The notes: generated by a model from the sequence alone, not told the origin. DNA of 6,131 nucleotides from Lactobacillus sp. (GCA_003482405.1 DMZB01000230.1:1-6131); one strand, 5' to 3'. Counted from the first letter of the stretch, positions 1-5,317 are shown. Made by a program: numbers and translations.

Positions 1-115
1 GTTCAAAGCCCGCACCATTAAAAATAATCAGCGTGGCAATTTGCGCGCGTCAAGACACTATAGCGTGAACGCGCTTCTGAGGGCGAAAACAACCTCGGGT
101 AAATATGAGCAACCT
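1..115. other. Left-edge stretch without a convincing gene
   Basis: No start codon with a ribosome binding site and no recognisable protein is visible here. One plus-strand frame (from base 2) stays open for 56 codons and stops with TGA at 169-171, running straight through the hairpin at 116-170. Its translation is not one I can place in a family, and the overlap with the terminator argues against a real gene end. A small GC-rich dyad is present: GCGCGT at 45-50 faces ACGCGC at 69-74. The stretch could be the tail of an upstream intergenic region or part of an intergenic repeat that includes the hairpin. Confidence 0.4.
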
Positions 116-170
116 AAAAATGACTTAGACCAGGAATACACTTTATTGTGTCCTGATCTAAGTCATTTTT
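116..170 (-). terminator. Long bidirectional hairpin terminator after the DUF915 hydrolase gene
   Basis: Bases 116-135 and 151-170 form a 20-bp stem with a single imperfect pair, C130 against A156. On the minus strand this becomes a G-U wobble, so the minus-strand RNA folds slightly better. The loop (136-150) can add a CAC/GTG pairing. Both flanks carry five T residues on the respective transcript strand. The hairpin begins 11 bases beyond the hydrolase stop codon, so it most likely ends that transcript, and it may also stop plus-strand transcription entering from the left. The stem is unusually long for an intrinsic terminator. Confidence 0.85.
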
Positions 171-181
171 GAATACTTTAT

Positions 182-1057
182 TTACGGCTCTGGTTCCGGT
201 TTGCCAAACAATAACTTGGTGACCAGTTTGAAGCTACGAACCGTCGTATGAATCTGATGGTGATTGGTTTTATTCATCAAAATTTCGTGATAGCTAGGCA
301 CAATGCCGCGGACCAAGTACCGTAACGATTGCGCCTGAACGATTGGCACCGAGTTGTCAGTGTCTTCACCGTTAGCCGAACCGTAAACATTGGTGATAAT
401 CGCATTTTTATTGGCCCACAGATTGGTCCGGTCCGCCATTAAACGCCGATAAATTCGCGTCGGCCGTTTTGGTTTGCTGTTTGCGTAAACATCTTTAGCC
501 CGATCAACGCCTTCGTCAATCGGCGTCCCTAGCAAGATCATTTTATGCAGTTTCGGCAGTTTTTTATTGTTCCCATCACGAATCAACTGTGTCACCATAG
601 CACTGCCGCCCCATGAGTGCCCAACGGCATTATACTCATTGACATGATATTTTTTCTTCAACAACAACAAAATCTGATTCAGCCATCTTGCTTGTGGTTG
701 ATAGCTATTGCCAAGGTTGTGGTCAAACGTAATTTGGATCAACGGATTGATATCCGTCTTGCGCAATTGACCAAACACGTGAATACGGCCAAAGAAGTCG
801 ACATTGATCCGCATAACTTTGCCAGCGGTGTGTTGATCCTGCATATAACCGATCATTGAATTAAACGAATTAGCTGATGTTGCCCACCCTGGCATAAAAA
901 TTGTTGGCGTGTGCGTCTTTTCGACACTCGCGCTCACTTGGCTACTAGTTAGTGGCTCGGCCGTGACACCGATGCTTGTAACCTTGCGAAATAATACAAA
1001 ACTTGCGCCCAACACAAGAATCACTGCGCTGGCAATTGTCCAAATTCGTCGATGCAC
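182..1057 (-). CDS. Membrane-anchored alpha/beta hydrolase, DUF915 type
   Basis: The 291-residue protein starts with one hydrophobic helix (about residues 6-23) after a short basic N-terminus (HRR), with no lipobox cysteine. It is therefore probably an uncleaved signal anchor with the catalytic domain outside the membrane. The hydrolase fold shows the oxyanion-loop region FMPGW (54-58) and the nucleophile elbow GHSWGG with Ser148. The acid is probably Asp232 or Asp234 in GEDTDNSVP, and the base probably His267 or His270 in HHQIH. This order and spacing match the DUF915 family (PF06028) of lactobacilli and related Firmicutes, whose natural substrates are largely unknown; lipase or esterase activity is only a family-level guess. 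The GTG start is fixed by a perfect AAGGAGG seven bases upstream. The gene is monocistronic, divergent from the dehydrogenase gene and followed by a strong terminator. It contains no cysteine. Confidence 0.88.
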   Translation of the reverse strand: MHRRIWTIASAVILVLGASFVLFRKVTSIGVTAEPLTSSQVSASVEKTHTPTIFMPGWATSANSFNSMIGYMQDQHTAGKVMRINVDFFGRIHVFGQLRKTDINPLIQITFDHNLGNSYQPQARWLNQILLLLKKKYHVNEYNAVGHSWGGSAMVTQLIRDGNNKKLPKLHKMILLGTPIDEGVDRAKDVYANSKPKRPTRIYRRLMADRTNLWANKNAIITNVYGSANGEDTDNSVPIVQAQSLRYLVRGIVPSYHEILMNKTNHHQIHTTVRSFKLVTKLLFGKPEPEP

Positions 1058-1064
1058 GTTTACG

Positions 1065-1071
1065 CCTCCTT
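1065..1071 (-). promoter_or_regulatory. Ribosome binding site fixing a GTG start
   Basis: On the minus strand the sequence is AAGGAGG, a full match to the anti-Shine-Dalgarno sequence, seven bases before the GTG at 1055-1057. There is no ATG nearby, so this site is what establishes the non-ATG start of the DUF915 hydrolase. Confidence 0.85.
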
Positions 1072-1247
1072 CTAATAACTAACCACAATACGTCAGCCTT
1101 TGATTTCTAACTAACTTTACCGCTTTCAAACCTGCGTGACTAGTCGTCAAACACGCATTTAGTTCAGATAATTAATAAACAGATAATATCATAATTTATG
1201 TTTAAACTGGCCACGCAGAAGTTCCCTATTATTTCGAGTACTATTTC

Positions 1248-1276
1248 CTGAGTTTACAGACACAATTCGTTATACT
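1248..1276 (+). promoter_or_regulatory. Possible promoter of the dehydrogenase-like gene
   Basis: TATACT at 1271-1276 matches five of six -10 positions. CTGAGT at 1248-1253 lies at 17-bp spacing and matches only the central TGA of the -35 consensus. The nearby TTTACA (1253-1258) is a better -35 by sequence but only 12 bp away, so it is unlikely to pair with this -10. Predicted transcription start is near 1283, about 10 bases before the ribosome binding site. Confidence 0.4.
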
Positions 1277-1293
1277 GTTGCCAAACGTAAATT

Positions 1294-1299
1294 GGAGGG
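1294..1299 (+). promoter_or_regulatory. Ribosome binding site choosing ATG 1307 over TTG 1292
   Basis: GGAGGG lies seven bases before ATG 1307. The in-frame TTG at 1292 begins before this site and has no ribosome binding site of its own, so the five extra N-terminal residues it would add (MEGST) encode the Shine-Dalgarno sequence and are not expected in the protein. Confidence 0.85.
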
Positions 1300-1306
1300 A
1301 TCAACT

Positions 1307-1987
1307 ATGACGCAACCAGTTCTAGCAATCGTGGGGGTTGGCAATACCGGATTAGCGCAGGCCCAAGCCGCTCTATTCGGTCACCATGGATTTCAAATCG
1401 CTTTGCTATCCCGCGATGAAGTAATTTTAAAAAACGCTGCCGACGATCTTCAGCATCAACAAATCAACGCCACGATTTTTTCAGTCGACCTAACCAAACC
1501 TGAAACCATCGCCGCTACGTTTGAACAAGTTAATCAACTGGGGCAACTGACAGCCGTTATCTTTAATGCCACATTCCGTCCAGGAGTAAAGCCACGGGAA
1601 ATGACCGCCGAACTCGCTACCACCGGCATGTTGATTGGGGCCGTGGCACCAGTCGCCATCGCGCATGCCGCCATTCCGGCGATGTTGAAGACACCTGAAC
1701 CGACAGCTTTGCTTTTCACCAATAGCATCGCTGCCAATAAACCATCCACAAATGCGGCCTTGCAATCAATGGAGAAGGCCGCGATGAAAAACTTTGTCAC
1801 AACGTTGAATGCAGATCTTGCTGACACAAACATTTTTGCAGGACAAGTTACCATTAACACGTATGTGCGTAGTGACCATCGGGCTAATCAGGATCCGAAC
1901 AACATTGCCAAAGCCTACTACAAGCTGTTTAAGGAGCGAACACCCGTAGACCTGCCATATCATGATTTGATTGAAGACGATCTGTAG
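1307..1987 (+). CDS. Short-chain dehydrogenase/reductase-like protein lacking the catalytic Tyr
   Basis: The 226-residue protein has a Rossmann start: a beta strand (VLAIVG) then a glycine-rich loop G10-V-G12-N-T-G15-L-A, a second strand ending in SRDE (35-38), and VDLT (60-63) as the usual adenine-contact region. FNAT (86-89) takes the place of the NNAG motif. The loop differs from the classical TGxxxGxG and resembles SDR subgroups that begin IVGxG. In the active-site region, TNS (138-140) supplies the usual serine, and K157 is the likely lysine. The tyrosine expected four residues before the lysine is Gln153 (QSMEK). Cofactor binding is therefore likely but normal SDR chemistry is doubtful; it may act on an unusual substrate or be non-catalytic. 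Substrate cannot be named. The gene is a single plus-strand unit ending in a hairpin terminator. Confidence 0.8.
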   Translation: MTQPVLAIVGVGNTGLAQAQAALFGHHGFQIALLSRDEVILKNAADDLQHQQINATIFSVDLTKPETIAATFEQVNQLGQLTAVIFNATFRPGVKPREMTAELATTGMLIGAVAPVAIAHAAIPAMLKTPEPTALLFTNSIAANKPSTNAALQSMEKAAMKNFVTTLNADLADTNIFAGQVTINTYVRSDHRANQDPNNIAKAYYKLFKERTPVDLPYHDLIEDDL

Positions 1988-2107
1988 ACGCCATAAGAAA
2001 GAGCGGAAAGATTGAACACTGACAAGAGTGGTTGTGAAAGTAAGTATGTTTGGACGAATGATGTGAGTGATATCGCGCTCCAAAGTCCTGAGAATTCCGC
2101 TTAACCC

Positions 2108-2148
2108 AAAACTGACCCACTCCCAAAGTTCGGGAATAGGTCAGTTTT
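2108..2148 (+). terminator. Terminator of the dehydrogenase-like gene
   Basis: A 10-bp perfect stem pairs AAAACTGACC (2108-2117) with GGTCAGTTTT (2139-2148). Past a small internal loop, TCCC (2121-2124) pairs with GGGA (2132-2135). The stem ends in four T residues on the plus strand, and four on the minus strand as well, so it could work both ways. It lies 120 bases after the stop codon, leaving a rather long 3' untranslated stretch (1988-2107) in which I see no gene. Confidence 0.8.
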
Positions 2149-2255
2149 ACGTTAATGCTCGTTCTCAAAACATACTTGTGTCACAGCTCTTCTTTGCTCT
2201 ATGAAAATTTCGAGAATTTTTTACATCCCTATCCCTATATGTGACAGCACCCTTA

Positions 2256-2678
2256 TCATCCACGACGTTTGACCAACATTCTAATCAGTAAAACGACATC
2301 AATCACTACAGCAAAAATGTACGCGACACCATACAAAGCAAATGGCACTAGTGCCGAACCGCCATTTGGTGCGCCCTGCGAAGCCCACGCAGAGTTATAC
2401 TCCATTTGTGCAAACGATTCACCATGCTCATCGTAACCGCGCCGGATAAAGCCACGTGAATCCGTATTTTTATGCGCTCGTCTTGCTAGACGCCACTTAC
2501 GAACACCGTTGCGTGCAAACGGGTAGAGTAGTATCAAATTCAGTAAATTCACATAGTCGAAGACGAGCAAGTGTGTATCTAAACCACCTGCAGGCTTTAA
2601 ATGCGCGATAAGTGTAAAGAATGCAAAGAAAATTAATCCAAGCAAGTATGAAACCATAATTTGTACCCCTTTTTGCAT
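2256..2678 (-). CDS. Small membrane protein of unknown function, three predicted helices
   Basis: I do not recognise this family. The 140-residue product shows three hydrophobic segments: about 8-27 (rich in Leu and Phe), 37-54, and 110-133. Between the second and third lies a hydrophilic loop of about 55 residues that starts strongly basic (several Arg and Lys in 57-80) and continues with acidic, Gly, Ser and Asn residues. The basic loop suggests a cytoplasmic location, but the C-terminal KRRG is also basic, so the topology is not settled by the positive-inside rule. ATG 2678 is preceded by GGGGGAG six bases away. ATG 2657 has AAGGGG eight bases away and is a good alternative start (133 residues). 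A GTG at 2693 has no ribosome binding site. No enzyme motif is visible. A TAGAAT -10-like hexamer lies at 2714-2719. The gene appears to have its own transcript, downstream of the rnhA terminator. Confidence 0.7.
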   Translation of the reverse strand: MQKGVQIMVSYLLGLIFFAFFTLIAHLKPAGGLDTHLLVFDYVNLLNLILLYPFARNGVRKWRLARRAHKNTDSRGFIRRGYDEHGESFAQMEYNSAWASQGAPNGGSALVPFALYGVAYIFAVVIDVVLLIRMLVKRRG

Positions 2679-2734
2679 CTCACACTCCCCCACTTCATAT
2701 TGATCTTGTTCACATTCTAGCCTAGAGCCACTAA

Positions 2735-2772
2735 AACCGCACGCTTTTTCCTTTTATGGAATGCGTGCGGTT
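2735..2772 (-). terminator. Terminator of the usp-mutY-rnhA unit
   Basis: CCGCACGC (2737-2744) pairs perfectly with GCGTGCGG (2763-2770), with two more A-T pairs at the base and an inner TTCC/GGAA helix (2748-2751 with 2758-2761). It lies about 30 bases beyond the rnhA stop. On the minus strand the stem is followed by TTTTA. On the plus strand a longer tract, TTCTA then seven T residues (2776-2782), follows, so the hairpin may be bidirectional. Confidence 0.85.
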
Positions 2773-2801
2773 CTATTTTTTTCTGTAAAACAACTGCTAT
2801 T

Positions 2802-3626
2802 TTAAAACAAATCCATTTGCTTTGAGTCATCGGTTCGGTCTCGTTTGAGCGGCTCATTGTCTACTGGTACCAGCGGATTTACTTCTGTCCGTTTGCCGCT
2901 TGGATTATCGTCGTTCATGGCATCCATCGTTTTATTCAACAGTTCGTCGACAAACACGTTTCCGGAATTATCCGCATGCCCTTTGGTCCACTCAAACCGT
3001 AAATGTGTAAAAAACTTCAACTGCAAGCTCATTGCCTGCCACAATTCCTTATTGGCTAGCTCACCAGCACTACGCTTCCAGCCGCGTCGTTGCCAACCAG
3101 CAAGCCAATTTTTAGTGATCGCATCCAACACATATTTAGAATCCAGCACCGCTAAAATCGGTTCATTGTTCAAACCTGCCTTCTGCAATGCACTCAACGC
3201 CATCAGTAGTCCCGTAATTTCCATCTTATTGTTGGTCGCGCCAAATTCGCCAAGTGAATCAAAGTACTGTTGACCATCCTGCTTAATCAAGTAGGCCCAT
3301 GCCGCTTTATCACCTTGACGCACATGTCCACCAGCAACGTTGCCGGTGTTTCTCGAGCCACCATCCGAGTACATTACAATACGTTCGGTAACAGGCTGAT
3401 CTACTACTCTCTGCTGTGATGAAGCATTTATTTTTTTAGGTTTAGCTATACCTGTCTTTACATATTGACCACCCGCATCAAGCCATTGCTGAGCAGCCTC
3501 ACGGGTTGGAAAGCTCTTATAGCGAGCCCCAGCCATATCATCGACCTGTTTCTTGGCTTCGGCCCACGTGGTAAAAATACCCGTTTTGCGGCCACGCGCG
3601 ATTGCGTAAAATTTCTTACCTGCCAT
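2802..3626 (-). CDS. rnhA: Ribonuclease HI with N-terminal viroplasmin-like hybrid-binding domain
   Basis: RNase HI cuts the RNA strand of RNA:DNA hybrids in the cytoplasm, removing primers and R-loops. Residues 4-49 (KKFYAIARGRKTGIF, then the FPTREAAQQWL end) form the small viroplasmin-like domain, which in Bacillus-type and eukaryotic RNase H1 binds hybrid duplexes. A linker of about 30 residues leads to the catalytic domain (82-235). It keeps the metal-binding acids Asp88 (YSDGG), Glu136 (NNKMEITG), Asp162 (LDSKY) and Asp227 (FVDELLN), plus His217 in KGHADN, spaced ten residues before the last Asp as in the E. coli enzyme. A polar, probably disordered tail (236-269) ends in QMDLF, which resembles a bacterial sliding-clamp binding motif. 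The gene lies seven bases after mutY, and its ribosome binding site overlaps the mutY stop, so the two are probably translationally coupled. No cysteine is present. Confidence 0.95.
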   Translation of the reverse strand: MAGKKFYAIARGRKTGIFTTWAEAKKQVDDMAGARYKSFPTREAAQQWLDAGGQYVKTGIAKPKKINASSQQRVVDQPVTERIVMYSDGGSRNTGNVAGGHVRQGDKAAWAYLIKQDGQQYFDSLGEFGATNNKMEITGLLMALSALQKAGLNNEPILAVLDSKYVLDAITKNWLAGWQRRGWKRSAGELANKELWQAMSLQLKFFTHLRFEWTKGHADNSGNVFVDELLNKTMDAMNDDNPSGKRTEVNPLVPVDNEPLKRDRTDDSKQMDLF

Positions 3627-3631
3627 AATAA

Positions 3632-3637
3632 CCTCAC
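3632..3637 (-). promoter_or_regulatory. rnhA ribosome binding site overlapping the mutY stop codon
   Basis: On the minus strand GTGAGG precedes the rnhA ATG (3624-3626) by five bases. The TGA stop of mutY (3634-3636) lies inside this hexamer, so ribosomes finishing mutY reach the rnhA initiation site directly. This arrangement suits translational coupling. Confidence 0.75.
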
Positions 3638-4761
3638 TTTTTAGTTGACGCTGCTAGCCATCGTTGCCACAACTTTTGTTGAACGACGGGCATCGGATAC
3701 TCGTTAAACGCACGCTCTGGTACAATCTCGCCAGCAAACAAACTGATATCGGGACGTTGCTTTAATTCAGCTGAAAAAATCTGAATTTGCCACTTCAGGT
3801 GCGTAAAAGTGTGCGTTACTTGCCGTCCGCCAATGGGAGCTAGCGATAATGAAATCTCTGTTTCTGTCGCGAAGGCCTGCTGCGCACGTTGAACTAAGTC
3901 AACATCCATTAAATCAGATAACTGTTCATCATCTTTTAACAAGTCATCTATTTTAATTAGTGGAAATGTCCACAAATTAGCCAGCAGACCGTTTGATGGA
4001 CGTTTGGTCATCAGGTAACCGTCTGGCGTGTTAACAACTAAGGCAATATAATCCACCGGTACAGGCCGCGGCTTAGCCGTTTTTACCGGATAATCCAACA
4101 CATGCCCCGTTTTATAGGACTGGTCGAATTCTTTAACTGGTGACTGTTCAACGTTAGGATTCTTTGCCGTCATGTAACTGCTACCTAAATCCATAATTGC
4201 TTGATTGAAATCACCGGGCCGGTTTGGGTCAATAATTTTATCAATCGTTGCTTCAAATAACTTGCGCGTGGCTGGCTTGGTAATATCATCATCGATGGTC
4301 AATAATCTACCAAATACCCGAAACGCATTTCCATCAACCGCCGCAACTGGCTCGCCAAACGCAATGCTGGCAATCGCCCCAGCCGTGTATGGTCCAATTC
4401 CGGTAAGTTCCTGCAATTTTTCGGCCGTTTCTGGCCAAACACCATGGCGGTCTTCAACAATTTCTTGCGCTGCACGCTGTAAGTTACGCGCTCGTGAATA
4501 ATAACCAAGCCCTTCCCACGCCTTTAATAGCTGTTCTGGCTGAGCTGCCGACAAATCGTTGACAGTCGGAAACGTTCGCATGAACCGTTCATAATAGGGA
4601 ATCACTGTGTTCACTTGAGTTTGTTGCAACATGATTTCTGAAACCCAAACATGATAGGGATCATGATCGCGACGCCATGGCAAGTCCCGTTTGTTCTTGT
4701 CGTACCACGCTAATAGCGTTTGCCGAAACGCGACAATCGTTTGTTCTGACCAGTGTTCCAT
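3634..4761 (-). CDS. mutY: Adenine DNA glycosylase MutY, iron-sulfur cluster-less form
   Basis: MutY excises adenine mispaired with 8-oxoguanine or guanine, starting base-excision repair and preventing G:C to T:A changes. The 375-residue length is normal for Gram-positive MutY. Visible landmarks are LPWR (27-30), SEIMLQQTQV with catalytic Glu42, the helix-hairpin-helix LTGIGPYTAGA (119-129), and VDGNAFRV with catalytic Asp143. After DLGSSY (191-196) the four [4Fe-4S] ligand positions of E. coli MutY (Cys192, 199, 202, 208) align without gaps to Met197, Val204, Ser207 and Asp213. The protein contains no cysteine at all. The C-terminal MutT-like domain (about 233-370) that senses 8-oxoguanine is complete, with LMTKRPSNGLLANLWTFP and the recognition motif FTH (319-321), where FSH is commoner. 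All catalytic residues are present, so it is probably active without a cluster. The start is supported by GGGAG before ATG 4761. It is followed closely by rnhA and preceded by usp on the same strand. Confidence 0.96.
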   Translation of the reverse strand: MEHWSEQTIVAFRQTLLAWYDKNKRDLPWRRDHDPYHVWVSEIMLQQTQVNTVIPYYERFMRTFPTVNDLSAAQPEQLLKAWEGLGYYSRARNLQRAAQEIVEDRHGVWPETAEKLQELTGIGPYTAGAIASIAFGEPVAAVDGNAFRVFGRLLTIDDDITKPATRKLFEATIDKIIDPNRPGDFNQAIMDLGSSYMTAKNPNVEQSPVKEFDQSYKTGHVLDYPVKTAKPRPVPVDYIALVVNTPDGYLMTKRPSNGLLANLWTFPLIKIDDLLKDDEQLSDLMDVDLVQRAQQAFATETEISLSLAPIGGRQVTHTFTHLKWQIQIFSAELKQRPDISLFAGEIVPERAFNEYPMPVVQQKLWQRWLAASTKK

Positions 4762-4792
4762 TGTGGCACTCCCATCGTTTGTTAGTGCTGTT

Positions 4793-4801
4793 ATCGTAGC
4801 A
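4793..4801 (-). promoter_or_regulatory. Possible extended -10 promoter for mutY
   Basis: On the minus strand the gap after usp contains TGCTACGAT, an extended -10 (TGN plus TACGAT, four of six matches). A poor TTTAAC -35 candidate lies 15 bp upstream, at the usp stop codon. No hairpin terminator lies between usp and mutY, so readthrough from usp remains possible alongside this weak promoter. Confidence 0.3.
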
Positions 4802-4814
4802 TATTTTGAAGGCG

Positions 4815-5252
4815 TTAAAGCACAATCGTCGCAACTTCCAATTCATCATTGGCTTGGTTCACCGCTCGTTGAATCTGCGCATGATTATGATGGTCAGAAC
4901 CGACGACCAATAAATCATACGAAAAGTCCGTGCAGTATACCTCTTCCGTCAAACGAGCCAAGTTACTCCCCTTTTTGATGGAAACCGTCACATTGTTTAC
5001 ACCCAGTCCCTGAGCGATATCACTCAAATCTGTGGCAAACTTAGCCGCAGCATCATGCTGTTTGCGCATGTAGCTAGGGTTTAAAGCATTAAATACACTT
5101 AAATTATCATCATCAATCCATACAATAATACCGAGACTAGCGTGATTGCTCAGTGCTGTCTGCAGCGCGTAGTCAAACGCGTCAATATTCTCTGTAGATG
5201 CATCCACTACGACAGAAACCATATCAAATCGAGTTGCTTCTGCTAATTCCAT
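4815..5252 (-). CDS. Universal stress protein (UspA-like), degenerate nucleotide site
   Basis: The 145-residue length and order of elements fit a single-domain UspA protein: a first strand MVSVVVDAS (11-19), helix ENIDAFDYALQTAL, strand SLGIIVWID, a long helix with YMRKQHDAAAKFATDL (61-76), strand VTVSIKKG, and DLLVVGSD (113-120) before the last helix and strand VATIVL. ATP-binding Usp proteins carry G-x2-G-x9-G-(S/T) after the fourth strand. Here GS is followed by DHHNHAQIQ, so the glycine loop is missing and ATP binding is unlikely. The start at 5252 is set by GGAAG seven bases upstream; an in-frame upstream ATG (5354) would read through the operators and is rejected. It is the first gene of the minus-strand unit with mutY and rnhA, and is divergent from the MarR-like gene. 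Function beyond a stress role is unknown. Cys107 is the only cysteine found among the proteins of this window. Confidence 0.82.
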   Translation of the reverse strand: MELAEATRFDMVSVVVDASTENIDAFDYALQTALSNHASLGIIVWIDDDNLSVFNALNPSYMRKQHDAAAKFATDLSDIAQGLGVNNVTVSIKKGSNLARLTEEVYCTDFSYDLLVVGSDHHNHAQIQRAVNQANDELEVATIVL

Positions 5253-5259
5253 AAGATCA

Positions 5260-5264
5260 CTTCC
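5260..5264 (-). promoter_or_regulatory. Ribosome binding site choosing the internal usp start
   Basis: GGAAG on the minus strand lies seven bases before ATG 5252. It excludes the upstream in-frame ATG at 5354, which would add 34 residues encoded by the promoter and operator DNA. Confidence 0.7.
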
Positions 5265-5278
5265 GTTTAAAAAATGAA

Positions 5279-5295
5279 TGTTTCTCTTGGAAACA
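5279..5295. promoter_or_regulatory. Operator 1, TGTTTC-N5-GAAACA dyad
   Basis: A 17-bp perfect dyad: TGTTTC (5279-5284), five-base centre, GAAACA (5290-5295). It lies just downstream of the usp -10 element, at or after the predicted usp transcription start, where a bound protein would block initiation or early elongation. Size and symmetry fit a dimer of a MarR-family winged-helix protein, and the divergent MarR-like gene is the obvious candidate. A second copy lies at 5318-5334. Confidence 0.75.
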
Positions 5296-5303
5296 ATAAA
5301 AGA

Positions 5304-5312
5304 AGTATAGCA
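5304..5312 (-). promoter_or_regulatory. usp promoter, extended -10 element
   Basis: The minus strand reads TGCTATACT: an extended -10 (TGN) with TATACT matching five of six consensus positions. No good -35 lies at 16-18 bp, which is typical of extended -10 promoters. That region is occupied by operator 2. Start of transcription should fall near 5297, beside operator 1, so the promoter is bracketed by the two operators. Confidence 0.6.
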
Positions 5313-5317
5313 CCTAT

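Noticed and set aside
617..859. Plus-strand 80-codon frame inside the hydrolase gene
   Set aside because: It overlaps a well-supported hydrolase gene on the other strand, has no ribosome binding site and shows no recognisable protein.
1292..1306. TTG start for the SDR-like protein
   Set aside because: The five extra codons contain the GGAGGG ribosome binding site itself, so the start must be ATG 1307.
1998..2102. AGCGGAA (2002-2008) and TTCCGCT (2095-2101) as ends of a structured RNA after the SDR-like gene
   Set aside because: Seven pairs across about 90 bases with no further helices that I could find; chance is the simpler explanation.
1490..2168. Several minus-strand frames across the SDR-like gene and its terminator
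   Set aside because: All are antisense to a convincing coding region or cross the terminator hairpin, and none has a family resemblance.
2845..3273. Plus-strand 142-codon frame antisense to rnhA
   Set aside because: The minus-strand RNase HI is certain from its catalytic residues; the antisense frame is Ser-rich and low in information, as expected of a shadow.
4205..4978. Plus-strand frames antisense to mutY and usp
   Set aside because: They mirror conserved MutY and Usp sequence, lack ribosome binding sites, and one spans two genes and the gap between them.
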